64,000 nucleotides of DNA from Deltaproteobacteria bacterium (GTDB taxonomy: Bacteria > UBA10199 > JACPAL01 > GCA-016699445). The stretch spans positions 62,001-126,000 of the forward strand of contig CP064976.1 in assembly GCA_016699445.1 (NCBI GenBank), written 5' to 3'. Numbering within the stretch: the first letter of the stretch is position 1; the number at the start of each line of letters is the position of its first letter. The notes under the pieces were generated by a model. It was not told the DNA's origin. It saw only the letters and a program-made list of their open reading frames with translations, and did not search any database. Shown in pieces: positions 38,694 through 48,277 of the stretch. The translations under genes were made by a program, and so were the position numbers.

Positions 38694-40038
38694 CTTGTTC
38701 AAGGATGCTGAATTCCACACGACGATTTCTGGCTCGACCTTCTGGTGTTTCGTTATCCGACACCGGCTTGGATTCTCCAAAAGATTGGATCGAGAGACGA
38801 TCCGCAGAAACTCCATGAGAGACTAAGTAATCTTTCACAGACTTCGCGCGACGCTCACCCAGTTTCATATTGTAAGGATCCGTACCCTTACCATCCGTAT
38901 GACCATCAATGCGTACCTTGGTGACATCAGGATTGTCCTTAAGCACCTCAACCACAGCATCCAAGATTCTGAAGGAAACCGGACGAATGACAGACTTATC
39001 AAATTCAAAGTGAACTTTACGCGTAATCACAATCTTCTCTTTTTCAATCTTAGCAGGAGGAGGTGGTGGTGGCGGCGGTGGCGGTGCGGGAGGAAGATTG
39101 ACTCTCTTGGGGTTAGGATAGCTCAACCCAACAATTCCTCGAATATCAGGAGCTCCATAACCAAAATTTAAGCCAGCGCCTCCGCCTACAGTAATAGCCA
39201 AGCCTTCAGGTTTTGATGGGAAAAATCTCACCCCTCCATCAGCTTCTAAAGGAGACTCTGCTGTTCTTTTGAACATATTTCCGGTATTAGTATTTCCATA
39301 AACCTCAGCCATAATATGCATCCAATCTAAAGCTTTCAGATTGGCACCTAAACCATACAACAAAGAATCATCACGATCTGTACCGACAATAGTCGCTTTC
39401 TTCTTCATTTGATAACCAAGATTCAAAGCCACTGAAGCACGGTCAGCAATATTCACATCCATGACTAATTGAGCACCACCCGAGAAGCGGTTATTTCCTG
39501 TAAAATAATTTCCTGATCCTGTAGGTGCATAAACAAAAGGTAAAATAGAGATACCGAAGTTATGACGATCAATATCCAAAAGACGAATTTTACTTTCTAA
39601 ACGAACATCTCCCATTTTGAGGACCTTTTGATTGGTGCCTTGGGCTATTCCATCTCCAGGAATACTGGACGTGGGAGCATAATAATTTTCAAAAAAAGCC
39701 ACAGGAACATTCAAACTCACATGCATCCAATCTGTAAGACCTAATGTTCCAAAAAGATTGCCATAGATGATATCCTTGATGACTACTTGATGAGAAACAC
39801 CACCAATACCTACTTGAAGTGGGTTTCTTGAATAATCCAGATAAAGCCCCGTATGATAACGCCAAGGCTGAATTGTCTGAGAACCGTAGACTGTCAGATA
39901 GGGACTTGCATCTGTTGCAGGAGCAAATAAATTCGCCGATCCACTAGGATTACGAGCTTCCAAAAGCTGTAAAAAACTAAAAACACCTAAAGCCACCAGA
40001 GAACTATAGACAACACTTCGTTTTATTAGTCTTTTCAT
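38671..40038 (-). CDS. OmpA-family outer-membrane barrel protein
   Basis: Envelope protein of 455 residues. ATG 40038 has GGAG at proper distance; an ATG six bases upstream lies too close to that site. A signal peptide (SSLVALGVFSFLQLLEA) precedes a beta-barrel of alternating strands (residues about 50-320), then a proline-rich hinge of eleven prolines in a row interrupted once (PPAPPPP...), and a C-terminal OmpA peptidoglycan-binding domain: HFEFDKSVIRP, VRIDGHTDGKGTDPYN, LGERRAKSVKDYLVSHGV, NRRVEFSI. It tethers the outer membrane to the wall. It heads the long recG-hpnE gene run. Confidence 0.9.
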   Translation of the reverse strand: MKRLIKRSVVYSSLVALGVFSFLQLLEARNPSGSANLFAPATDASPYLTVYGSQTIQPWRYHTGLYLDYSRNPLQVGIGGVSHQVVIKDIIYGNLFGTLGLTDWMHVSLNVPVAFFENYYAPTSSIPGDGIAQGTNQKVLKMGDVRLESKIRLLDIDRHNFGISILPFVYAPTGSGNYFTGNNRFSGGAQLVMDVNIADRASVALNLGYQMKKKATIVGTDRDDSLLYGLGANLKALDWMHIMAEVYGNTNTGNMFKRTAESPLEADGGVRFFPSKPEGLAITVGGGAGLNFGYGAPDIRGIVGLSYPNPKRVNLPPAPPPPPPPPPPAKIEKEKIVITRKVHFEFDKSVIRPVSFRILDAVVEVLKDNPDVTKVRIDGHTDGKGTDPYNMKLGERRAKSVKDYLVSHGVSADRLSIQSFGESKPVSDNETPEGRARNRRVEFSILEQDGQQGTN

Positions 40039-40117
40039 GCGCATCTCCTCAAAATGAAAAAAATTTTAATAAATTTACGTTTCACGAGAGGGGGTGTCAA
40101 TGAAAATCCCCTAAGGA

Positions 40118-40897
40118 TCATTGTAAAAACATAGTGTTTACAAGTATTTTTGATGCCTTGCGCCAATCAGGATCACCGACAAACTCAATTTGCTTCTCAA
40201 AAAAATCTTCCACTACATCTCTTCTAAAAATAAAAACTCTCAATTTTTGATTCCAACCAACAGGTTCTAGCCAAGCTATGATCAAGATATCCATACCTGC
40301 GCGATCTAAGGCTGATAAAAAGCGCCTCTTCCAGGCTTTTCCTGTTTTTTCAGAGAGAGAATCAAAAAGAGTGACATCCTTGTATCGGGTGATCTGTTTT
40401 TTAAAAAGACGGTGAGCCTGCTCAAAAAAGCTTCGATATTTTGGAGGGAAATCTTTTTGAGATAAACTGTATGAAGGATCCATGATGAGCAAAGAAAGAA
40501 TGGCTCCTCGAGCTTCATCTTGTTGATTATCAGAAAAGAGAGCCAAAGACTTCCAAAGAAGAGCTGATTTATCTTTTCTTCCCTCTAAAGCCTGAATAGA
40601 TTCTTTGATTCTTAAATTAAAATATGAATCTTGGGAAAAAGCCAGTTCCCGATCCATTTCTTCATTTAAAGCTTTAAAAAAATGTTCTTCTATGGCTTGA
40701 GATTCCATCACTTTAATATTTGAGCCTATTTCTTTCTTTATATTTTTAACCAGAGGACGGATCTTTTTTATTATAATATGACCGTCACTTGAAAGTTCTG
40801 GAGAGAGAATTAGCAAAAGCTTCTCTTTTTCCAAACTCATGAGACGTTGAGGAGATATAAATAAAAATAACAAAAATGAAATAAACAGATAACGCAA
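40118..40897 (-). CDS. Secreted helical protein of unknown function
   Basis: Protein of 259 residues with a signal peptide (MRYLFISFLLFLFISPQRLM). The mature part shows TPR-like or helical features (SYFNLRIKESIQALEGRKDK, AILSLLIMDPSYSLSQKDFP PKY) similar in content to the middle of the PEGA protein upstream (YFNLKLDESRKLLQELFQ, RYFPPKVIKLYDQ), so the two may be distant relatives. It is the last gene of the three-gene envelope set. No enzyme motif is visible. Confidence 0.65.
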   Translation of the reverse strand: MRYLFISFLLFLFISPQRLMSLEKEKLLLILSPELSSDGHIIIKKIRPLVKNIKKEIGSNIKVMESQAIEEHFFKALNEEMDRELAFSQDSYFNLRIKESIQALEGRKDKSALLWKSLALFSDNQQDEARGAILSLLIMDPSYSLSQKDFPPKYRSFFEQAHRLFKKQITRYKDVTLFDSLSEKTGKAWKRRFLSALDRAGMDILIIAWLEPVGWNQKLRVFIFRRDVVEDFFEKQIEFVGDPDWRKASKILVNTMFLQ

Positions 40898-40898
40898 A

Positions 40899-41336
40899 CT
40901 ACTTAACCTTAAAATCTACACGGCGATCCACACTTCTTACAGATTCATCAAGTGAAGATTTAGTGGATTGAGATTCACCCACACTAGTGACAATCAGGTT
41001 TTGAGGATTCACGCCTTCTAACGACAGCTTCCAACGAACATACCCCGCACGACGATCCCCTAACTCCAAATTATTCTCTTCTGTACCAATCGAATCGGTA
41101 TGACCTTCAAGAATAACCACAGCAGCAGGATTGGCTTTAAGTAGAGATATTTTTTCAAATAGTTTTTTCTCTTCTTGAGGGGAAAGAGCCCATTTTCCAA
41201 AGCTAAAATAGACAGGTGTGCTCAACTTTTCTTTCAAAGATTCCTGTGAACTCTTGATTTGCACACGATGTTGACACCCAACAAAAAAAATAATGAGAAG
41301 TAAATGAAACAAATATTTTTTATTTTTTATCATCAT
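40899..41336 (-). CDS. OmpA-domain lipoprotein (Pal-like)
   Basis: Peptidoglycan-associated lipoprotein of 145 residues. ATG 41336 overlaps the PEGA protein stop (ATGATGA). The lipobox is LLIIFFVGC. The OmpA domain has VYFSFGKWALSPQEEKKLFE, VILEGHTDSIGTEENN, LGDRRAGYVRWKLSLEGV and SVDRRVDFKV, with the Asp/Arg pair that binds diaminopimelate. It is shorter than canonical Pal and lies apart from any tol genes, so it may serve a local envelope machine with the two flanking proteins. Confidence 0.85.
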   Translation of the reverse strand: MMIKNKKYLFHLLLIIFFVGCQHRVQIKSSQESLKEKLSTPVYFSFGKWALSPQEEKKLFEKISLLKANPAAVVILEGHTDSIGTEENNLELGDRRAGYVRWKLSLEGVNPQNLIVTSVGESQSTKSSLDESVRSVDRRVDFKVK

Positions 41337-42603
41337 TGAAATGTAATCCCCAAAGTACCTGTTGATGCTGCTGATCCACCTGTTAATGCCAGACCTAATC
41401 CAATTCCAAGCCCTGCAGCTCCCAAAAGCCCCCAAAACCAAGGAGACTCAAAAAAATATTTTCGTCGATAGCCCACCAAAACAATATCACCTCTAAATCT
41501 ATTTTCGACATACTGATCGGGTTTAGATTTGAGATCAAGGGAGAGCTGTGCTTGAACCTGATCAATGATTTGCTGCGAAATTTCTGCAGAATTATTTTCA
41601 AATGTCATCGTTTGAGGAACAATATAACGATGTATTTTGTGCGCTGTCCTGAGTTTAACGTCAATAATACGTGTTTCGACGATATCCTGACCGCGATCAT
41701 TACCTGCTGTAAATAAGGCTATCTTGGCAGCACCTATCTGACTTCCCAAATGAGTCATCCGATCAGACAAAATATCCTGATCCTCATTAGGGTTCATCAC
41801 AAGAGAATCATTCTTCCCATTATTCCCCAACCAAGCCAAAGATCGTTTTAATGTAAGAGAAGCTCCTTCTTTAAGATCTAATTTTTGAAGTGATGATTGA
41901 TAATGATTGGCACGCAAAGAAATCCAATGCTTCCCCGCAGGAACCTCAAAAGTTTGAGGAGCTAGCCCCAACAAAACACCATTCATCCAAACTTCAGTCC
42001 CAATTGGATTAGAATCAACTTTTAATTGTGCTTTAGGATAACTCTCACTTTTTATCTGATCATAGAGCTTGATGACTTTAGGAGGGAAATAACGATTTTC
42101 TAAAACACGCCGATCATCCAGACGATGAGCTTCTCGAAAAGCTGATTTAGCAGATTCAATATTACCTTGAGCAAACTCTACCAAACCTTTTAACAAGTAA
42201 GACTCAACGATGGCTTCTTGGGACTCATTCTGAAAAAGCTCCTGAAGAAGTTTACGTGATTCATCTAGCTTTAAATTAAAATAAGCTTCTTTTGCTTTTT
42301 CCAAAACCTCCAACTGACGACGCCCTCCAGCTGACTCAAAAGAAGAGTCTGAACTTTCTTTAAAATAGGAAAATAAGAATTGGGATTCTTCTTTATTATA
42401 AACTGCTGATCCAAACCTTCTAAGCAGCTCCTCCCTAAGGCGATCCGTTAACTTTTCAGTTTCATGTTTTTTATATTTAAAAGCCCCATAACTCTTTACC
42501 TCATAAGACAAAGCCATCATTGTAGGGCCTGCCCAAGCTGGAACACTGACAAACAAAAGCACCCAAGAAATCGATTTTATAATTTTTTCGAAAAACAGCT
42601 CAT
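41333..42603 (-). CDS. PEGA-domain envelope protein, start frame broken
   Basis: Exported protein of about 423 residues. ATG 42603 with AGGGGGAAGA upstream joins the main frame only if one base is added to the AAAAA at 42591-42595, giving MSCFFEKIIKSISWVLLF and a signal peptide ending VPAWA. The frame as it stands can only start at TTG 42667. Middle: a helical TPR-like section (AYFNLKLDESRKLLQELFQ; GLVEFAQGNIESAKSAFREA). Then a PEGA domain (LKVDSNPIGTEVWMNGVLLG ... VPAGKHWISLRA). A C-terminal membrane segment with a Gly-rich stretch (FWGLLGAAGLGIGLGLALTG) ends the protein. PEGA domains often occur in surface or wall-bound proteins. Confidence 0.75.
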
Positions 42604-42743
42604 TCTTCCCCCTACTACAAGAGTTAGGCCAAGTGCTGCCTTTGGCTTTTCCCCATAAATTACTCAATATTTTTTCTGAGACCTAGTATTCAGAGTCTCA
42701 ATTTAAAACTCTTCAGTCTAAAAAAGAGACTCCTCATAAAACT

Positions 42744-42776
42744 AAAAAACCCCACACCTTATTTAAAAGTGTGGGG
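42744..42776 (-). terminator. Rho-independent terminator of the respiratory operon
   Basis: On the leftward strand CCCCACAC pairs with GTGTGGGG (42769-42776 with 42750-42757) around an 11-base loop, followed by six T. It lies 25-57 bases after the stop of the last cupredoxin-like gene and cleanly ends that operon. Confidence 0.9.
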
Positions 42777-42800
42777 CTTTTGATTTACTAAAATCTGATA

Positions 42801-43532
42801 CTACTGAGCAGAGAAGGCAAAATCAGCATTGATAACACCATTGTTCACAGTGACATCAACAGTCTTTGTACCATACTTTTCATGCCAAGCTTCAACAGTA
42901 TACGTACCATTAGGAACACCAGCAATGCTACATTCACCTGTATCACCAGTGACACAGACATAAGGATTATCATTTCCTACCATATATCCGGTCATCCAAG
43001 GATGAACATCACATTTAAACTTCGTCACACCAACTGTAAGAACTTTCTCAATATTTTTTGAACCTTTCATTTGGGCTTGATTGAAAGCTGTCGTTGGAGG
43101 AGTTCCTGTATAGGCATGAACATTATGCATTAAAGGATCACCATTTCTGATCACAACTTTTTGACCAACCATACCTGCGATAACACGAGGAGCGTACATG
43201 CAATTAGATTGATCAATTTCAATTGAAGCTGCTGGAAGAGCAGATGCTGCAGCGCCTTTAACTACACGGATCACAACATTCTTAAGAGTTCCATTACTGT
43301 TTACGACAACTTCTTGATCATTCATTGGAGTTTTTGCACAAAATGGATCAGCTTCTCTCTTGAGTTTGGGCATGACAGGAGCTGTTCCAGCAAAAGCAGC
43401 CTTTCCTTTTATACCCGTAGCAGGAGTTTGAGATTGTCCTTCCTGATGAAACAAAACAGTGGCGGCCAACAAACCAACAACTGCAACCATTGATTTTGTT
43501 GGTAATTTAAACTGAGACTTTCTGTTCTTCAT
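42801..43532 (-). CDS. Periplasmic cupredoxin-like protein with carboxypeptidase-regulatory-like tail
   Basis: Exported protein of 243 residues; signal peptide MVAVVGLLAATVLFHQEG. A plastocyanin-like domain holds a possible copper site: MHNVHAY and KFKCDVHPWMTGYM, giving His, Cys, His and Met in the classical order. The C-terminal 45 residues form a carboxypeptidase-regulatory-like (Ig) fold (TGECSIAGVPNGTYTVEAWH). It is related to the gene at 43975-44673 and both flank a superoxide-reductase-like gene. Location in an operon with cytochromes suggests an electron carrier. Copper binding is inferred, not shown. Confidence 0.78.
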   Translation of the reverse strand: MKNRKSQFKLPTKSMVAVVGLLAATVLFHQEGQSQTPATGIKGKAAFAGTAPVMPKLKREADPFCAKTPMNDQEVVVNSNGTLKNVVIRVVKGAAASALPAASIEIDQSNCMYAPRVIAGMVGQKVVIRNGDPLMHNVHAYTGTPPTTAFNQAQMKGSKNIEKVLTVGVTKFKCDVHPWMTGYMVGNDNPYVCVTGDTGECSIAGVPNGTYTVEAWHEKYGTKTVDVTVNNGVINADFAFSAQ

Positions 43533-43546
43533 TTTATTTCTCCTTT

Positions 43547-43960
43547 TTATTTTACAACCCTAATTCTCTTGGAGGTAACCCAAGGGGCTGTATGATTTGG
43601 TTGTTCAAATATCTTGATCGTCGATGTCTCGTCAAGGGCGATGGTAAATGTTACTTCAGGTTTCGAGTAAACAGGATGTAAGTAGATTCGTGAAACCTCA
43701 ACATCATCTTTGTAAAGAGCAATCCACTCGACAAAGTGTTCAGCCATGGATGGATGAAGATTTTCAACGCCAACACTGACTTTAACCTCAAACCACTCAC
43801 CTGCTTTTACTTTTTCTGGAGCATCTACCTTAGGCGTATGCTTAGGATCCAAGCCTGTCTTGATTTTTCTGAAATCAGGTTTCATCAAGTCTAATGATTG
43901 GTCGGCATAAGCATTAAAAACAAACAACAGCGCTACGAATATATAAAATGATTTTTTCAT
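43547..43960 (-). CDS. Periplasmic superoxide-reductase-like (SORL) protein
   Basis: Exported protein of 137 residues with signal peptide MKKSFYIFVALLFVFNAYA. The mature part matches the desulfoferrodoxin/neelaredoxin Fe-site fold: HTPKVDAPEKVKAGEWFEV, then HPSMAEHFVEWI and a long final sheet. Histidines at HTPK, LHPS and EHF are kept, but the usual Cys-Asn-x-His-Gly-x-Trp iron loop reads QPNHTAPW, without the Cys ligand. A standard superoxide reductase activity is therefore doubtful; a related domain in SoxZ-like carriers is an alternative. It lies between two cupredoxin-like genes of a respiratory operon. Confidence 0.75.
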   Translation of the reverse strand: MKKSFYIFVALLFVFNAYADQSLDLMKPDFRKIKTGLDPKHTPKVDAPEKVKAGEWFEVKVSVGVENLHPSMAEHFVEWIALYKDDVEVSRIYLHPVYSKPEVTFTIALDETSTIKIFEQPNHTAPWVTSKRIRVVK

Positions 43961-43974
43961 ATATTTCTCCTTGG

Positions 43975-44673
43975 TTAATATATCCCCATCTTAATAGAGA
44001 CATTTTCAGTCTCACCTTCTTTTATTTGTATAACCTGTTTTTTTTCACCTAATTTTTCATGAAAAAAATGTAAGACATATGTTCCTAAAGGAATATCTTT
44101 AATTTCATACTCCCCTTTTTCATTGGTCAGTGCATAATACGGGTTGTCCTTAACGACAATGACAGATTTCATCCAACTATGCACATCACAGATAGCGGTA
44201 AAGATTTCAGATCGTGAAAATTTTAATATGAGTTCACGCATACTTGCAGGCTGTGCACGATTTAACGAAAGGTTGGCGTGACTTTCTGTATGAAAATTAT
44301 GAAGGATACCATCATTATTCACCACCTTAAGATCTTGTCCTGGAGAAATAAAAACAACTCTGGGTGTAAAACGACATTTTTCTTGAGTCAGTACAGCTGG
44401 AGATTCTTGAGATAAACCTTTGTACGAAAACAAACCTTTACCTGAAAGATAAACAACAACATTCTGTAGCTCACCTCTTTTACCTAAAATAATTTCTTCA
44501 GAAGAAATAGCAGATCCACAAACTTCAGCATCGATTCCGACAGCAAGTTTTTTTACAGGCAATCGCTCGCCTGTATAGGTAACTTTTCCGGAAATACCGC
44601 CACTAGCATTAACCAGTGACGGTATCAGTAAAACAAACAATATTAACGATTTAAATTGATTTGAATATCTCAC
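43975..44673 (-). CDS. Periplasmic cupredoxin-like protein, second copy
   Basis: Exported protein of 232 residues; signal peptide FKSLILFVLLIPSLVNA. Like the gene at 42801-43532 it has a cupredoxin-like domain (LHNFHTES; AICDVHSWMKSVIVV) followed by an Ig-like tail (KGEYEIKDIPLGTYVLHFFH). The start codon overlaps the octaheme cytochrome stop by ATGA. Two Cys (EVCGS, EKCRF) in the first half are conserved with the paralogue (FCAK, NCMY) and could form a disulfide. Probable role: electron transfer or redox sensing with the cytochromes. Confidence 0.75.
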   Translation of the reverse strand: MRYSNQFKSLILFVLLIPSLVNASGGISGKVTYTGERLPVKKLAVGIDAEVCGSAISSEEIILGKRGELQNVVVYLSGKGLFSYKGLSQESPAVLTQEKCRFTPRVVFISPGQDLKVVNNDGILHNFHTESHANLSLNRAQPASMRELILKFSRSEIFTAICDVHSWMKSVIVVKDNPYYALTNEKGEYEIKDIPLGTYVLHFFHEKLGEKKQVIQIKEGETENVSIKMGIY

Positions 44674-47355
44674 TTCTTAGCTGAGGGTTCAGCTGCTGCA
44701 GGAGTTGAAGAAGCAGAGCTACCCAAACTCATAATATAATCTCTGACAGCTTCGACTTGTTTCTGTCGATCTCCACCTAAAACATCTTGTGGAGCAGCAT
44801 CATCAGAAGGTAAAAATCCAGGCATTTTTACACCAGGTGTAATCAATTGAGGATCCTTAATCCATTCTGTAATAAAATCGTAACGAATACGATCTTTTGC
44901 TCTGTAAAGATCAGGTCCCCACTGAGAAGGATCATTAAGAGGCAACTTTCCATTCTGAATATGACAGGAAAAACAGTTAAAGTATTCAGCTGAGGCTAAC
45001 TTCTCTCCGGCAGCCAAACTTTCAGCTGTTGCTCTAGGATAATTGTTTGTTGTGAATGAAGAAGGCTGCTTACTAAGAGCTGAAAAGTATTCAACGATAG
45101 AACTAGCCTCATCATCCGTGAATTGGAAGGTTGGCATTCTTAAGTTTAATTGAGGTCTAATCTTATGTTCTTCAGGATGCTTTAAGAAGGCAAACATCCA
45201 ATCAGGTCTTACACGAGCTCCAATACCATCTAAAATTGGAGGAAGTGGGACATCAGAACCAATAACTTGCTCAATTAAACGACCTTCGCCTTCGATCACA
45301 TGACAACCACGACAATTAAGTCTTTCAACAAGACGACGACCATTTTCTATCTGTTTCTGACGAGGCTTTGACAACGACATTAGATACTTTTGAGGAACAT
45401 CCTCTTTTTTCTGTCCCTTCAAAAAAACAACTAGAGCATCAATATCTTCATCTGAGAGACCAAAATTAGGCATTTTAGATGAAGTTCTTTCAGTCAGATA
45501 CATTCTTGGTTCTTTGATTTTTCCATGAGCCCAAGCAGTCCACGTACGTTCAATTTTACTATCACCAAAGTCTAGCTCGGGAACTTCTTTTCTTCCAAAA
45601 GCTGATAGATCAACAGAAAGCTTTGAAGCTGTTTCAAATCCTTTAATATTATGACAGCCGTAGCAGCCATATTGAGAGATAAGAACAAATCCTTTTTTAG
45701 CAGCATCAGGATCGCTAAGCTTTGCCCTTAAAGCTTCATCTACAGGACGCGACTTACCGTCATCCTTGGCTTGGCTATTGGACAAAAGATAAGCTGTAAC
45801 ATCTGCAGCTTCTTGCGAAGAGAGACGCAAACTAGGCATTTTGGCTTCAGGATTATAAGCTTTTGGATTTTGCACCCAATTGAAAATCCAGTCAGAAGAT
45901 GTTTTTTGAGCAATTCTATCAAGTGCAGGAGCCAGACCTGTTCCTTTTCCATCTAAAGTATGACAACCATAACAACCTACAGTTTCAAATACTTTCTTAC
46001 CGTTCTCAGAATTACCACCGGGGTATTTTCCATAAGGAAATCATATTTCTCTGAAGATTGTAATATATATGCAGCTACCTTTTCAGTCTGAGCAGGCTCA
46101 TCAATATCAAGAGGCGGTTTAGGCATTCTAGTATGAGGCAAGTAAGCCTTAGGGTTCTTAACCCACTCAACTAACCACTCCTGATTCACTTTATCAGCAA
46201 TCTTTCTTAACGAAGGAGCAACTTTAGGGGCCTCTTCAAAGCCTCTGATATTGTGACAACCAGTACAGCCATTATTCCAGAAAAGTTGCTTACCTTTCAT
46301 GTAGGTTGGTGCATAAGCCAACTTCCACTGATCCAGATGACATTTACTGCAGTTGGCCTCCATCATGGAGTCCTTCATCACAGGGTCTTTCCAATGCTTC
46401 ACATACCCATGTGCAAAATCGCCTTCCTCAAAAGGTTTTCCTTTAATTTGAGTTCCGCGGCCTTGACCACCATGACAGGATGTACATCCAAATTTTTCAA
46501 CAGGATGAAGAGCAAAGATTTCCTGACGATTAGGGTGTGTTTTATAAGGATTTTTCTGATCTTCAAATCCATCACGGTTGATAGCGACGTGGCAAGATTC
46601 ACAACGATCTACGGTTCCCCATTCAACATTTCCGCCTTTACCCAAGTCATTAATAACAACTTGAGCAATCTCATCACCTCTTGATTCAGCAGCTTCTATT
46701 TTTTTAAAAATCTTAGCGAGAGGCTCTAGAGACTTCTTTTCCAGATTCTTCCACTTCTTAACATCATTAGAAAAACCATCTAAAATCGCTTGCACATCAG
46801 CGACATCTTTTTCAGCTTTATCACGCTTAATTTTATATTCTGCTAACTTAGCTTCTAAATCGTAATATTTTTTCTTAAAATGCTCGGCATGCTCTATCTT
46901 GTTTTCTTCAAGAGCATTCTTCCACTCGTAAAAAACCTCATCTTGATCAGCTTTGGCGAAACCAAAAGCCTGCTTTGCATCAAACAAGATAACTTTCAGA
47001 TGTTTAATTTTTTCTTCGGCCTGATGATATTCAGCACTATCCAGCTTTAGCTCAGATTCTTCGATCTTAAGACGAATCTTTCTTACAGAATACTGATCAT
47101 CACTTGTAGGTTCTGTTGTCAGAAGATCTTTTTGAGCTTGCTCGGCGTCAAAAACTTGTTTTGCTTTTTCATACTCATCATGAAGCTTTGAAACTTCAAT
47201 CTTATTAAATTCATTCTTATATAGCTTCCAGGTTCTTCTAAGAACAACCTCGTCTAAAAAGCCCATTGTGAAATAATAAATGCAACAAGACCTACGACAA
47301 AAAATCTTTTGCCATATGATTTTTTTTCAATTGGATCTGTTTCGGCTGGTGGCAT
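44670..47355 (-). CDS. Octaheme c-type cytochrome, frame broken twice
   Basis: Membrane-anchored cytochrome of about 895 residues, eight CxxCH sites. ATG 47355 (MPPAETDPIEKKSYGKRFF) leads into a membrane helix (VVGLVAFIISQWAF) if one base is added at the AAAAA of 47256-47260; a further base is needed at the GGGG of 46020-46023. A coiled coil follows (HDEYEKAKQVFDAEQAQKD to KKWKNLEKKS). Haem sites: CESCH, CTSCH, CSKCH, CTGCH, then CYGCH in the restored frame, CYGCH, CRGCH, CFSCH. Several repeats share the cytochrome c domain ending with MPxFxLSxxExxAxxxYL. It sits directly behind cytochrome b. Confidence 0.85.
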
Positions 47356-47405
47356 GAGTCCTATCTTCCTTATTTTGGCCTAGTATCGGCCTTATTATAT
47401 TACAC

Positions 47406-48197
47406 CTAAATATTTAAAATTCCCGGGATGACCAGGACATACTTAATATTCAAGGTCCATCGTAAGATCATTTTAATTGGTAAAGCCATCATAGTAACAA
47501 AAAGAAATGCAGTAATGTTGTAGCGAATCAAACCCAGCTCTTGAATTACAGGCATTGTTTTACCTTTTAGATAATAGAAAGCTGGAATGATTGAGTAGTA
47601 AGCTCCTATAAGAACTAAACCAAAACCACAACCAACCCAAGGATTTCTCAACGCATCTATCCCTAAAGTTTGAGCGACAAAAATATTCAAATCTATATTG
47701 GTCAAAGCAACAACTTTATGAGGATTCCACTCTTCCCATGGCATAAAAAAGTTCCAACCAGGACCACGGAAGAAAACACCCAAGAAAATCAGAAAAATCC
47801 AAAGAATTAAAAAGCCAAAACAAAAAACAGACATCGCGAACTTTCTCTCTCTAAAAGTATAGTAACCTGCCCCTTTTTTATTAATATCAATATAAGGAAT
47901 CAGCATCAGACCAACAATAATAAGACTGGGAAGAACAACACCCGCCATCCATGGATCAAAATAAACCAACATTTCCTGAAGACCCAAGAAATACCAAGGA
48001 GCCTTAGAAGGATTTGGTGTTTTTGTAGGATTTGCCGGTTCTTCTAAAGGAGCGTCCAACAACAATGACCACAAAAACAGCCCTAAAGTAGCCAACATTC
48101 CCGCAATAAATTCAACTCTCACCAAATGTGGCCACGTATGAATCTTATCAGGATTCAAACTCGAAGCCGGTATCATTTTTTCTTCTTTTTCCGCCAT
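47406..48197 (-). CDS. Cytochrome b C-terminal (subunit IV-like) protein
   Basis: Integral membrane subunit of 263 residues. ATG 48197 has GGGGAAG upstream; an earlier in-frame start adds six residues. It has the subunit IV quinol-site region KAPWYFLGLQEMLVYFDPW and AGVVLPSLIIVGLMLIPYID, and about six membrane helices in total. The extra C-terminal helices (LVLIGAYYSIIPAFYYL; YNITAFLFVTMMALPIKMIL) are longer than in cytochrome b6f subunit IV. It follows the N-terminal b gene after 62 bases plus 18, an unusual distance for this pair. Confidence 0.88.
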   Translation of the reverse strand: MAEKEEKMIPASSLNPDKIHTWPHLVRVEFIAGMLATLGLFLWSLLLDAPLEEPANPTKTPNPSKAPWYFLGLQEMLVYFDPWMAGVVLPSLIIVGLMLIPYIDINKKGAGYYTFRERKFAMSVFCFGFLILWIFLIFLGVFFRGPGWNFFMPWEEWNPHKVVALTNIDLNIFVAQTLGIDALRNPWVGCGFGLVLIGAYYSIIPAFYYLKGKTMPVIQELGLIRYNITAFLFVTMMALPIKMILRWTLNIKYVLVIPGILNI

Positions 48198-48277
48198 AAT
48201 GTAACTTCCCCTCACACATCCGCTTTCAGCGAACCTCCCTCCCCCGCCTGGGTAGAGGGCTTAATTGAAGGCATCCT

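Noticed and set aside
38694..38816. Longer RecG with 41 extra N-terminal residues
   Set aside because: The extension lies inside the OmpA coding region and RecG proteins normally start near VKGVGP.
39061..39101. GGT/GGC-rich run as a regulatory repeat
   Set aside because: It encodes the proline hinge of the OmpA-like protein on the other strand.
48216..48277. Separate small gene or repeat between the two cytochrome b halves
   Set aside because: The 62 bases are C-rich with only a weak inverted repeat and no convincing frame.
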